DNA from: an uncultured Bacteroidales bacterium
Lineage (GTDB): Bacteria; Bacteroidota; Bacteroidia; Bacteroidales; Paludibacteraceae
Direction: 5' to 3'
DNA: 64,000 nt
NCBI GenBank assembly: GCA_902798385.1
Contig: CADBWK010000001.1
Location: 1-64,000 of the forward strand
Part shown: piece after piece, positions 34,008 to 43,449 of the stretch
How the letters are laid out: each line of letters starts with the position of its first letter
Numbering within the stretch: position 1 is the stretch's first letter
Notes under the pieces: generated by a model
Seen by the model: only the letters and a program-made list of their open reading frames with translations
Database searches by the model: none
Told to the model about the DNA's origin: nothing
Position numbers and translations under genes: made by a program

Positions 34008-34751
34008 ATGCAAGTTGTTAGTCATTCCCAATTCGATATCAACGAATGTTCAAAGCGAATAAATCGTTATCTGTCCCAAGCGGTAGATGCGGAAACAGTT
34101 GAGCAAGTTCCTGCGGAGAAAGATTTTACATTTGATAACGGATATTATGTCGAGTGTTGCGCGGTATTTGTTGATATTCGCGATTCTTCTAAATTGACAT
34201 ATGAAGATACGAAAAAGAACGTATCAAAAATTTATCGAAGTTTCGTATCAGAGATAACAGCTGTGATGCAAAGTTTAAAGCAATGTAAACATATCAACAT
34301 TGTCGGAGATTGCGTGTCCGGTATTTTTGATACCTCTAATGACAAAAATGATCTGCGAGAGATATTTTTAATGATCGCAAAGATTCATGCAATCATTATG
34401 ATGCTCAATCAGAGATTAAAGCAGCGTGATTTACCTACAATCAAAGTGGGTATCGGTGTGGATTATGGAAAAACATTAGCTGTTAAGGCTGGATATAAAG
34501 GTAGTGAGTTGAACGAATTGGTATGGATGGGGAAGGTGGTAAATAATGCTGCTCATTTGTGCGGGAAGGCTAATAAGGGTGATTATCCGGTCATTCTATG
34601 CTCTGAGTCATTTTATCAGGGTTTGGGGAATGCAACTTGCACGAGATATAATACCGGGGTAGTTTTTTGCACGTACTTCCTGGACGAAAAGAAAAGTGAT
34701 TGCAGGGGAGGTGATTTCTATATGGTATTCCCGAGTATGGGAATTGAATAA
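34008..34751 (+). CDS. pycC: Class III nucleotide cyclase of Pycsar type (PycC)
   Basis: The 247-residue protein has the class III cyclase core: CCAVFVDIRDSSKL (residues 50-63, first metal Asp), NIVGDCVSGIFD (~98-109, second metal Asp), KVGIGVDYGKTLAVKAG (~145-161) and VWMGKVVNNAAHLCGKANKG (~171-190, with the Asn of the cyclase consensus). There is no membrane or sensor domain. Located behind a PycTM gene it should make cCMP or cUMP on phage infection. Which of the two cannot be read safely from the sequence. The metal residues are intact. Confidence 0.82.
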   Translation: MQVVSHSQFDINECSKRINRYLSQAVDAETVEQVPAEKDFTFDNGYYVECCAVFVDIRDSSKLTYEDTKKNVSKIYRSFVSEITAVMQSLKQCKHINIVGDCVSGIFDTSNDKNDLREIFLMIAKIHAIIMMLNQRLKQRDLPTIKVGIGVDYGKTLAVKAGYKGSELNELVWMGKVVNNAAHLCGKANKGDYPVILCSESFYQGLGNATCTRYNTGVVFCTYFLDEKKSDCRGGDFYMVFPSMGIE

Positions 34752-34877
34752 GTAAGCATATGCTGGTGAGAAAAGCAACAATCCGATTGAGGGTTCAGGT
34801 CTTTATTAAGAGTTTGTTGGAAGGATTAAAGTAATTAAAATCTAAAATTGAATATTTGACAATAAATTGGTACACGT

Positions 34878-37800
34878 ATGAAAGAGATAATTAGAACGAT
34901 GTGCTCGTATAGCGAGACGATGCCGGAAGTGCCGTTTAAAATCATCCTCAGAGAGCAGTATCTGAATCTATTTGATCAGCAATTTGATGAGCATAAGATT
35001 CTGGCTGTTAAAGGACAGGAGGGCGTGGGTGTTTCGACTGTGATGGCATTGTATGCTCAGCGACATGCTAATTCATGCGCATCGTATTTTAATACACCAT
35101 GGTCACAATCCATGCTAGACATACGCGTAGTGGAAAGGAGTATAGTTAATCAACTTAGTTACTATGTGGGCGAGGATAAGGACGTAGAAATGCTTAATAC
35201 TCTTATCCATAGAGTGAATAATGTTGCCAGAAAGAAAAAGGAGAATGTGTATCTCGTCCTCGACAGATTCGATTTGTTGCCATTGGCTTATACTGACGCT
35301 ATAAAGCAATTGCTATCTCAATTATATGGTATCAATAATGCAAGATTTTTGTTCTCTGGAGATATAAATCGAATAAAACAGTTTGTGCCCAATCCGGAAG
35401 AGGTTTTTTCAACGAACGATATATTACCATTCTCAAAATCAGATGTATATTTGTATTTGCAATCTCTGAGTCAGGAAATAACACCGGAACAAGCAGATGT
35501 GCTCTATGAAATGAGTAAAGGCATAGGAGAACGACTGCATATCATAGTAGATAAACTACAAAAAGAAGGAGTCGACGCTCTGTTGGATATGTACTACAAT
35601 AACATCAGTGACTTATATGCATCGGATTATGAAGTAGTTCAGAAAGTAGAACAGGGTATATCGTTCATGTCCTTGTTAACATTCTCGGAATATCCATTGT
35701 CGAAAGCAATTATAACAACTTGTATGGATATATCTCCGGAGAAACTAGATGATATACTAAACCAATTTGAACCATATATTTCCGAGGAGAACGGAGTTGT
35801 CTCGTTGATATCCAACGTGTTCCGGAAATATCTGCAAACAAAATTGCGTGCGCAGAAAGCGAAAGTAGATTTGATGCTGATCTCTATCTTAGAGAAAGAG
35901 ACAGTGGAAGAAGCATTTGATTATTTACCTGCATTGTATATACAGCATCGAAAACGAGAAACTCTAGTAGCATATCTAACATCGGACAAGGTACAGCATT
36001 ACTTAGAAGATCAGAAATCCCAAGCAGCGCTTAATAAACAATGTGATTACGGCTATAAGGCTTGTACTAATTTTGATGCTCAAATGCCAGCGTATTTCCG
36101 TTTCGCGCTGAATAGAAGTGCGTCCAGGGAAATAGAAAAGAATGAGTTGACCGATTCTGAGATTGAAGCACTGATGTCTGTGGGAGATTATGAGAGGGCA
36201 TTTGTATTGGCGCAAAATGTATTTTTACATGAAGAAAGACTGAAGTGTTTCTTGCTCATTGCACAATATCAAAATAAACTACCTGTTCAAACACGTCAAG
36301 AACTATTCTCTCAAATCGCGTCATTGACAAAGATTATACAGTTTGAACAAATCCCAGATAAAGCCATTGAACTCGCTAAACTGATGTTACCGGTTAATTT
36401 TGTTGAGGCGTTGACAATTATTGACAGGGTAGCTAAAGTTACGAAGGATAAGCAACAGTTGAATAGATTATACGCGGCTATATCTGTGTCGTACAATCAT
36501 GAAGGAAAGCAGACGTCAGATGCGCCAACGAAGGAGGACTTGGTTGAGACCAAGATTGAAGATGATGAATTGCGTCAAATGGCATCCGTCATGAAAACTA
36601 TTCTTCAAGATAGTTCTGTAGAGCATGTAATCCAGCAGATGGACAAACTGCCCACAGCTACGAGTAAATTGTATTTCCTTCATTTTTGGATCCCTAACCA
36701 TAAAAAATCTGAACACATTGAGGATGCAATACGACATGCGTTAAAACTGACTATCGACGAGTCTAATACAACTATACCAAAGGTGTCGTTCATACGCCGA
36801 TTCTGCGAACCGTTGCCATTAGTAGCTCCTGAGTACGTAGAAGAATTGATACAGATGATTGATAGTGTAGTTACATCAATCAAGTATCCGACTGTTGAAT
36901 ATGTGGAATTGCAATTGCTTGTGATTGCAGCTTTGAAAAATGTAGACATAGTCAAGGCTGAGGAACGTGTGATTGAATTATATTATGAGATAGATGATCT
37001 ATCGGATAAGTCTATACGGGTACATTGTAAAGCTTTACTGCTTCGCGATTTCGACAAATTTGGTGCTCATGAAATGGAGAAATGGATAGGAAAGGCATCG
37101 TTTGAATTACAAGAAGAGCTGACGAATGACATAGCTGATCTGTTATCCAAATCTGCCTATCATGTCAAAGTTGTTGAAGGACCAATAAAGGCATTAGTAT
37201 GTACATATTCTACTTTCGTATGCGAAATCATCACAAAGATGAATACGGAGGAGCGCAGATGTAGAGCATATTTGATGGCATTACTGGAATATGTATCTCA
37301 CATAGAGATGTCCAAATTTGAATGGCGTACGTTTGAAAAATTCTTTTCTAAGATAACGCATGACGTAAGTGATATTGAGCGGCCATTAATGATATTGGCA
37401 AACAGGATAGTAGAAGATAAGGATATAACTAAGGTACAAACAAATATCAGAGCGTTGTGCTCCAAGTTAGGTAATGTGGAACATGCGTCGGCAAAGTGTA
37501 GAATATATGCTCTTTTCTACGTGTGGCTCAGTAAGAACAATCCCAATAATGGAGCAATAGAGGACATCAAAAAACAATTGCAAGAAATTTGGTCCGGTAT
37601 AAAGAACCCAAGAATAAAAGTTGAATTGGGATTTAGAATTGCCCAGGTATTAGCGAAGGAGAACACTCAGAAATTAGCGAAAGAATATGTTGCAGAATCT
37701 ATCAAATTGCAAGAAAGCACTCTATTCTCTTCATTATCCTGTGCTGAGACGTATGCACAAAGTCTAACATTACTGGAGCATTCGTTAGGAATTTTAATTC

Positions 37801-39761
37801 GCGCCAATATCAGCGAGCAAAACGACCTAGACGAATTAGAAACTTTGTTTGAATACGAAGGTGACGAAGGCGAAGCGATGATAGCTTGGGCAAAAATTGC
37901 ATTAGAATTCCTTGAGTCGGGCCGACGTGATAAGTTCACGGAAATAATGAGCCACAAATTAGCAACCACATACACAGATACGTCGATATATAGCTGTAAA
38001 CGTGTATTGTATAATATATCTCCTGCGTTGTATTTATATGGGTCTTCTATGTTTTATGAAAGCATTAGTAAATACGACGAGAGTTTTCAGAATCTTTGTA
38101 TAGAAAATGTAGCACGATATGTGGTAAATCATTATCCATATCCGGAGTATATAGACACGGATTCTATCGAATCGCAGCGAGTTTTAGAATACAAAGACTA
38201 CGAATATCTAATAGATCTAATGGAGCACACGAAGGATGAATGCTTTATCTTTAATTATATAGAAACAATCACGACAGCATTGAAGGGGAATTATGACAAT
38301 CAATTATCTAGAGAACATATTGTAACCCTATGTTCTAAACTTGAGAAGTTGGTGAATGATCGTTTTCCAATGGCGAATGGCATTCAACATGAAGGATATA
38401 AGATTATCTGCAATGCCATGATAAGTGGTAGTCATCCGAATAAGGCGATTGATTCGGTACGGGTTCGCTCAGAGATAGAAAGCGTTCCCAATGTAGCAGA
38501 TAGGTCTTTCCTTTACTCGAATATAGCGAGCTATCTCAAAAAGAAAGATCAGAGCAAATCATATATAGATTCCGCATTACAAGCATCCGAAGAAATTGGC
38601 GATATATTTGACCAATTAAACAGAATGAATAATTGTTATATTCAGGCATATCAGTCAAATAAAACCATGATGCGACCAATCGCACAGGGAATAATGAACG
38701 TGTTGATGGCGAATAAAAATGGTACCTATATGGATTTTCAAAGATATATCGACACGATAAGTGAGTATGACGAGAAAATAGCAGAGGATGTGCTGGAAAT
38801 GGTAGATAATGATCCGGCACGTGTGCAATACAAGAAGAGATTAAAGGCGCGGTTGGATTCTACAAAGCGACTTAAAGGCGCAAAAAATGATTTTGACCAG
38901 ATAGACAAATTGTCTGATGAAGAAATAATACGCTTCTTCGATAAACAAATGGAGGCTTTGGTTAAAAAGGCGAATTTATCAAAAGAAATCTCTAAAACGA
39001 AGAATGTTGTTCAAGTTATTTATAACAATCCGATATCAGAGGTACAGAATGCGATATTGTTCTTTATGGAGAATCTATATCTTCAATACAAAAGGAATCG
39101 TGTATCATCCGAAACGTTGAGAGAGATTCAGCGTGTTCTTCAGCAGAACGTTAAGATAGTTTTGGCATTGGCGGCAGGAACGCAGACTAAATTAGAAAGA
39201 ATCAATCAAATTTTAGGAGAGAAGAAACAAGCAAGCAATATTATCGGAGTGGGAGAAGGAGCAGCAGGACGAGAAAAGATTATATCATGGTATAACGATC
39301 ATCCATATGGAGAGTTACAGATAATAGATGCCTATTTCGTTCCGGAAGAATTGGGCGTAATAAAGGCATTGATGGATATAAACAATGAGTTGCAAGTAAC
39401 CATTTTGACCTGTCTTAACTCACAGAACTCGTTGGATGATTATCATCGAGAATGGCGTAGAATTTCAAACGAGTTACCAGGCTGCATCAAGATTTCTAAT
39501 GTGTATTTTACCGATATTTCTCCGATTAAGAGTCCTATTCATGACAGATGGTGGATTTTGTATGACCAAGAGGAAGATCATTATGAGGGAATACGTATGG
39601 CATCCGTAAGTACGTTAGGCAGTAGAGAAACAGAAATCTCTATCATGGATCAAAATGCTATTAAAGAGGTATGTGAATTGTGGGCGAAGTACGCTATAAG
39701 GCGGCCGATGCGAGTCGACGGTAAAGCGATAAGTTATGAAGACCTTGAGATAACAGTATAA
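34878..39761 (+). CDS. Giant STAND-like ATPase with helical repeats and PLD-like C-terminus
   Basis: The 1627-residue protein begins with an ATPase domain: P-loop VKGQEGVGVST (~44-54, the usual Lys is replaced by Val), Walker B NVYLVLDRFDLLP (~123-135), a sensor-like FLFSGDINRIKQF and a winged-helix-like region. About 1100 residues of alpha-helical (TPR/ARM-like) repeats follow. The last ~150 residues (YFVPEELGVIKALMDI; ITILTCLN-like strand; IHDRWWILYDQ) resemble a phospholipase-D-like defence domain with an HDR motif. The layout fits an Avs/STAND-like sensor with the repeats for recognition, though the effector would be at the C-terminus. There is no signal or membrane part. It follows the Pycsar cyclase by 126 nt. 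Confidence 0.65.
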   Translation: MKEIIRTMCSYSETMPEVPFKIILREQYLNLFDQQFDEHKILAVKGQEGVGVSTVMALYAQRHANSCASYFNTPWSQSMLDIRVVERSIVNQLSYYVGEDKDVEMLNTLIHRVNNVARKKKENVYLVLDRFDLLPLAYTDAIKQLLSQLYGINNARFLFSGDINRIKQFVPNPEEVFSTNDILPFSKSDVYLYLQSLSQEITPEQADVLYEMSKGIGERLHIIVDKLQKEGVDALLDMYYNNISDLYASDYEVVQKVEQGISFMSLLTFSEYPLSKAIITTCMDISPEKLDDILNQFEPYISEENGVVSLISNVFRKYLQTKLRAQKAKVDLMLISILEKETVEEAFDYLPALYIQHRKRETLVAYLTSDKVQHYLEDQKSQAALNKQCDYGYKACTNFDAQMPAYFRFALNRSASREIEKNELTDSEIEALMSVGDYERAFVLAQNVFLHEERLKCFLLIAQYQNKLPVQTRQELFSQIASLTKIIQFEQIPDKAIELAKLMLPVNFVEALTIIDRVAKVTKDKQQLNRLYAAISVSYNHEGKQTSDAPTKEDLVETKIEDDELRQMASVMKTILQDSSVEHVIQQMDKLPTATSKLYFLHFWIPNHKKSEHIEDAIRHALKLTIDESNTTIPKVSFIRRFCEPLPLVAPEYVEELIQMIDSVVTSIKYPTVEYVELQLLVIAALKNVDIVKAEERVIELYYEIDDLSDKSIRVHCKALLLRDFDKFGAHEMEKWIGKASFELQEELTNDIADLLSKSAYHVKVVEGPIKALVCTYSTFVCEIITKMNTEERRCRAYLMALLEYVSHIEMSKFEWRTFEKFFSKITHDVSDIERPLMILANRIVEDKDITKVQTNIRALCSKLGNVEHASAKCRIYALFYVWLSKNNPNNGAIEDIKKQLQEIWSGIKNPRIKVELGFRIAQVLAKENTQKLAKEYVAESIKLQESTLFSSLSCAETYAQSLTLLEHSLGILIRANISEQNDLDELETLFEYEGDEGEAMIAWAKIALEFLESGRRDKFTEIMSHKLATTYTDTSIYSCKRVLYNISPALYLYGSSMFYESISKYDESFQNLCIENVARYVVNHYPYPEYIDTDSIESQRVLEYKDYEYLIDLMEHTKDECFIFNYIETITTALKGNYDNQLSREHIVTLCSKLEKLVNDRFPMANGIQHEGYKIICNAMISGSHPNKAIDSVRVRSEIESVPNVADRSFLYSNIASYLKKKDQSKSYIDSALQASEEIGDIFDQLNRMNNCYIQAYQSNKTMMRPIAQGIMNVLMANKNGTYMDFQRYIDTISEYDEKIAEDVLEMVDNDPARVQYKKRLKARLDSTKRLKGAKNDFDQIDKLSDEEIIRFFDKQMEALVKKANLSKEISKTKNVVQVIYNNPISEVQNAILFFMENLYLQYKRNRVSSETLREIQRVLQQNVKIVLALAAGTQTKLERINQILGEKKQASNIIGVGEGAAGREKIISWYNDHPYGELQIIDAYFVPEELGVIKALMDINNELQVTILTCLNSQNSLDDYHREWRRISNELPGCIKISNVYFTDISPIKSPIHDRWWILYDQEEDHYEGIRMASVSTLGSRETEISIMDQNAIKEVCELWAKYAIRRPMRVDGKAISYEDLEITV

Positions 39762-40060
39762 TGTGGAGATGAAGTTTGCAGAAGAGTGTAGACTTAATGA
39801 GTCGAAGAACTGATAGAAAAATAATATGCCACGCCCACTACATATCATAAAGCCAATGGCAGGCGAGGAAGTCGGGAATTGAAAGAAGGCTAAAATTGTA
39901 AAAAAAATCGCGCCGCATAAGAGCGGCGGAAAGAGGAATGAAGTGAAAGCGATTGTGGGGAGAAGGAAATGAACAATTGATTAACATACATGGCAAGAGA
40001 AATTGATTTGACGACACATGTCGATAATAGGGGAAAAAGGACAAAATCAACAAAAAGGAT
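39762..40060. other. Non-coding right edge of the island with a G+C-rich hairpin
   Basis: A 299-nt stretch with no convincing gene. CGCCGC-ATAAGA-GCGGCG (39911-39928) forms a perfect 6-bp hairpin preceded by an A run, so it would act as a terminator for minus-strand transcription, although no minus-strand gene reads into it. Short broken frames suggest decayed coding sequence. Confidence 0.45.
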
Positions 40061-41251
40061 ATGAGTAGGGAAACAACGATAAAGACAATATTATTGGTAT
40101 TTGGGACGAGGCCGGAGGCGATAAAGATGGCGCCGCTGGTGAAGAAGTTGCAAGCGATGCCTGAGCAATTCAAGACGGTGGTGGCTGTGACGGGACAGCA
40201 TCGGCAGATGCTCGATCAGGTGCTACGGATATTTGACATCGTGCCGGATTATGATCTGAATATCATGCAGGCTAATCAGGACTTGTACGACGTGACGAGT
40301 CGTGTGTTGGTAGGAATGCGGGATGTGCTGAAGGCCGTACAGCCGGATGTGGTGTTGGTACATGGAGACACGACGACGAGCACGGCTGCGGCGTTGGCGG
40401 CGTTCTATCAGCAGATACCGGTGGGGCATGTGGAGGCTGGTCTACGGACAGGAAACATCTACAGTCCATGGCCGGAGGAGATGAACCGGTTGATGACGGG
40501 ACGGATTGCAACATATCATTTCGCACCGACGCCGTTGGCGAAGAGTAACTTGATGAAGGAGAACGTGGCGGAAGATAAGATACTCGTGACGGGGAATACG
40601 GTAATTGATGCATTGCATATCGTGACGAAACGGTTGGCCGAGGATGCTGATCTGCAGAAAGCCGTGCAAGGCGAGTTGGCGGAGTTTGGGTATGATGTTA
40701 ATCGGTTGAATAACGGACGTAAGTTGGTGCTTATCACAGGGCATAGAAGAGAAAACTTCGGAGAAGGGTTCTTGAATATCTGTCATGCTATTAAGAGTTT
40801 GGCGGAACGTTATCCGGATACGGACTTTGTTTATCCGGTGCATCTGAATCCGAATGTGCGGAAGCCGATACACGAAGTATTCGGTGAGTGGAAAGTCGAA
40901 AGTGGAGAGTCGAGAGATAATAATTTGTTCTTTATTGAGCCATTGGAGTATTTGCCGTTTGTGTATATGATGGAACGGAGTTATTTGATATTGACAGACT
41001 CGGGTGGAGTGCAAGAGGAAGCTCCGGGATTGGGTAAGCCGGTGCTGGTGATGCGGAACACCACCGAGCGGCCAGAGGCTGTGGAGGCAGGAACGGTGCT
41101 GCTGGTGGAAACAGATAGAGCGAAGATAGAGCAGGGAGTAATTGACTTGATGGAGAAGGCGGATGTATATCGAAAGATGAGCGAGGCTGTGAATCCGTAT
41201 GGGGATGGATTGGCTTGCGAACGTATTGCTGCGTTCTTAGCCAATGTATGA
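40061..41251 (+). CDS. wecB: UDP-N-acetylglucosamine 2-epimerase (non-hydrolysing), copy 2
   Basis: The 396-residue enzyme has the same function and motifs as copy 1 (2883-4040): GTRPEAIKMAPL, TGQHRQMLDQVL, HVEAGLRTGN, LITGHRREN and DSGGVQEEAPGLGKPVL. Protein identity with copy 1 is nearly complete over residues ~5-185 and lower after that. At residues ~275-286 a GAGTCGA repeat encodes WKVESGESRDN in place of six residues in copy 1, an in-frame loop insertion. It opens the second half of the polysaccharide locus. The stop codon lies inside a TGTATGA repeat that also supplies the start of the next gene. Confidence 0.92.
   Translation: MSRETTIKTILLVFGTRPEAIKMAPLVKKLQAMPEQFKTVVAVTGQHRQMLDQVLRIFDIVPDYDLNIMQANQDLYDVTSRVLVGMRDVLKAVQPDVVLVHGDTTTSTAAALAAFYQQIPVGHVEAGLRTGNIYSPWPEEMNRLMTGRIATYHFAPTPLAKSNLMKENVAEDKILVTGNTVIDALHIVTKRLAEDADLQKAVQGELAEFGYDVNRLNNGRKLVLITGHRRENFGEGFLNICHAIKSLAERYPDTDFVYPVHLNPNVRKPIHEVFGEWKVESGESRDNNLFFIEPLEYLPFVYMMERSYLILTDSGGVQEEAPGLGKPVLVMRNTTERPEAVEAGTVLLVETDRAKIEQGVIDLMEKADVYRKMSEAVNPYGDGLACERIAAFLANV
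40886..40918. repeat. GAGTCGA-type in-frame repeat in wecB copy 2
   Basis: GAGTGGAAAGTCGAAAG followed by TGGAGAGTCGAGAG. It has no counterpart in wecB copy 1, where the flanking residues HEVFGE and NLFFIEPLEYL are nearly adjacent. Confidence 0.85.
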
Positions 41252-41272
41252 TGTATGAATGTGTGATGTATG
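41243..41272. repeat. TGTATGA-type repeat spanning stop and start codons
   Basis: ATGTATGATGTATGAATG and following units contain the stop codon of wecB copy 2 and the ATG of the next gene. Related repeats are at 42889-42924 and 46410-46452. Confidence 0.7.
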
Positions 41273-42868
41273 ACAAATAATCAAAACACATATAATCACC
41301 CACAAATGCAACAGGAGCAGGGGATGATGCCACCGCAGGGGCCGATGATGCCGCCGATGCCGCAGGGTGGGGCGTTCGTGCCACCAAGGCCGCATATGGC
41401 AGACCAGGGGAGAGGTAGGCGGATGGCGGAGCAGGTACTCTTTCCGAAATGGTTCAGCAGAAATGCGCTCATTGCGTATCTTTTAGCATTGGCGGTTGTT
41501 ACATTCATGTATTCTGCTTATAGTTTACCATTGTACTATATGCTATCGGGTGTAGTGGCGGTATCGGTGTTCTTTTTATACGGAAGTACTGTAGTTAAAA
41601 AAACAACCGTTGAAAGGATCAGGAATGAGAAAAATTTTGAGAAACGTATAATGATAATAGCGTTCGTTCCCCGTTTGCTTTTTACGTTGTTGTTATATTG
41701 GATCTTTCAAGCTAATTATGGAGATGCATTCGGATTTGAGAATGGAGATGCCACATACTATCAAGATTTGGGAAAAGCTGTAGCGGAATTGATTTATAAG
41801 GGGAAGTTCCATTTCTATGATGAACTCATTAAATGGGGAGCTCACGACGATATCTCAGATATGGGATATGGCATATATGTTGGTTTTATATATTGGATGA
41901 CCGGTAACAGCATTATTTCTGTCCGGCTACTTAAATGTATATGGTCGTCTATAACTGTTGTTTTAATATATCGTTTAGCAAAGCGCAATTTCGGAGTGCA
42001 AACAGGGCGCATGGCAGCGATATTTTGCGCCCTATGGCCAAACTTTTGGTATTATTGTGGAACACACCTGAAAGAAGTAGAAATGGTGTTCTTGGGCGTG
42101 CTGTTTGTTGAACAAGCAGATCAGCTGTTGCGTTCGCGGCAATTTACGGCGTGGAAAGTTATTCCTGTACTGTTGATTGCAGCTGCGATATTTACATTTC
42201 GTACTCCATTAGGTTTAGTGGCTCTGCTTTCGTTAATATTCTCAGTGGTAATGAGTTCATCGAGGATGATGAATTGGGGCAAGAGAATCATAGTTGGAGT
42301 GTTAGCGGTATTGTTGATTGGAGTTACGGCAGGAAACAGAATAGAAGAACAAAGCAGGAGCTTGTTAGAGCAAGCAAGGGGAAATCAACAGCAACAAAAC
42401 ATGGAATGGCGAGCAAGACGTACCCATGGAAATGCATTTGCGAAATATGCGGGAAAGTCAGTATTCGCTCCGCTTATTTTTTCCATTCCTTTCCCAAGTA
42501 TGGTGCGGCCTTTTGATGGACAAGAGGTACAGCAATTGAATAATGGAGGGAATTTTGTAAAGAACATTCTATCCGGCTTTACTATTTTTGTGATGGTATT
42601 GCTTCTAGTCTCGGGACGATGGCGAGATCACTTAGTGCCGCTATCTTTTATGTTAGGGTACTTGGTCGTGCTGACGATGAGTAGTTTTGCGCAGTCGGAG
42701 CGATTCCACCAGCCGGTAGTACCGTTTGAATATATGTTTGCAGCATATGGATTGAGTATTGCGGTTACGCAACCTAAGTATAAGCGATGGTTCACGTATT
42801 GGTGTGTATTGATGTTCCTTGCAGCTATTGCATGGAATTGGTTTAAAATCAAAGGCCGTGGATTGTAG
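41270..42868 (+). CDS. Polytopic membrane glycosyltransferase-like protein (GT39/87 type)
   Basis: The 532-residue protein has a Gln/Met/Pro-rich cytoplasmic N-terminus (residues 1-45, with repeats of MPP), followed by about ten membrane helices. The segment FENGDATYYQDLGKAVAELI and the repeated acidic residues in the first large loop, with LWPNFWYYCGTHLKEVEMVFLG later, resemble lipid-sugar-dependent glycosyltransferases with a GT-C fold. It may polymerise or decorate the glycan on the periplasmic side. A Wzy-type polymerase role cannot be excluded. The start codon is provided by a TGTATGA repeat. Confidence 0.65.
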   Translation: MTNNQNTYNHPQMQQEQGMMPPQGPMMPPMPQGGAFVPPRPHMADQGRGRRMAEQVLFPKWFSRNALIAYLLALAVVTFMYSAYSLPLYYMLSGVVAVSVFFLYGSTVVKKTTVERIRNEKNFEKRIMIIAFVPRLLFTLLLYWIFQANYGDAFGFENGDATYYQDLGKAVAELIYKGKFHFYDELIKWGAHDDISDMGYGIYVGFIYWMTGNSIISVRLLKCIWSSITVVLIYRLAKRNFGVQTGRMAAIFCALWPNFWYYCGTHLKEVEMVFLGVLFVEQADQLLRSRQFTAWKVIPVLLIAAAIFTFRTPLGLVALLSLIFSVVMSSSRMMNWGKRIIVGVLAVLLIGVTAGNRIEEQSRSLLEQARGNQQQQNMEWRARRTHGNAFAKYAGKSVFAPLIFSIPFPSMVRPFDGQEVQQLNNGGNFVKNILSGFTIFVMVLLLVSGRWRDHLVPLSFMLGYLVVLTMSSFAQSERFHQPVVPFEYMFAAYGLSIAVTQPKYKRWFTYWCVLMFLAAIAWNWFKIKGRGL

Positions 42869-42888
42869 TCGCGGCTTAAGAAACAATC

Positions 42889-42924
42889 CGATGTATGATG
42901 GGTAATGTATAATGTATACGAGAT
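42889..42924. repeat. TGTATGA-type degenerate repeat between genes
   Basis: Units GATGTATGATGGGTAATG and TATAATGTATACGAG fill the spacer before the acetyltransferase start codon at 42925. Confidence 0.6.
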
Positions 42925-43449
42925 ATGAGAAAATTTTGGCTGGTAATTTATTATGGATTCGCACGGCATCTGCCGAAGTCAAATAGACCTGTTATAGGGC
43001 GTTTTGGCGGATGGTTGCGCAGTAAGTGTGCAAAGCACCTTTTTGCAGAGTGCAGGGGGGGCGTGAATGTTGAGCAAGGAGCATACTTTGGGAATGGGCG
43101 CAATTTCCATGTGCTTGGTAATGCGGGGATAGGTAAAGATTATACTTGTCATAATCGGATAGTCACGATACATGGAGGACTGATGATGGGAGAGGATGTG
43201 CTGTTTCTCGGCGGAGGACATAAATTTGAGAACCCGGATGTGCCGATAGGACAGCAAGGCGATATATCAGATACTCCGTTAGAGATATGTGAAGATGTGT
43301 GGATAGGTGCACGGGTCATTGTGCTGCCCGGGTGTAAAAAGATAGGTGCACACTCGATCATCGGAGCGGGGGCCGTTGTAACACATGATGTTCCGGATTA
43401 TGCGATTGTTGCCGGTAATCCGGCTAAAGTGATTAGAATGAGAAAATGA
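42925..43449 (+). CDS. Hexapeptide-repeat (LbH) acetyltransferase
   Basis: The 174-residue protein belongs to the left-handed beta-helix acyltransferases (NodL/LacA/CysE-like): repeated hexapeptides from about residue 45 to 160, e.g. VNVEQGAYFGNG, WIGARVIVLPGCKKIGAHSI and IIGAGAVVTHDVPDYAIVAG with the usual NPAKVIR end. It O- or N-acetylates a sugar with acetyl-CoA as donor. A run of seven G (43056-43062) encodes Arg-Gly-Gly within the gene and might slip. It overlaps the next glycosyltransferase gene by 4 nt. Confidence 0.87.
   Translation: MRKFWLVIYYGFARHLPKSNRPVIGRFGGWLRSKCAKHLFAECRGGVNVEQGAYFGNGRNFHVLGNAGIGKDYTCHNRIVTIHGGLMMGEDVLFLGGGHKFENPDVPIGQQGDISDTPLEICEDVWIGARVIVLPGCKKIGAHSIIGAGAVVTHDVPDYAIVAGNPAKVIRMRK

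Noticed and set aside
39762..40060. Small RNA gene with the G+C-rich hairpin
   Set aside because: No promoter was seen in either direction that would produce it; it was kept only as a hairpin in decayed sequence.
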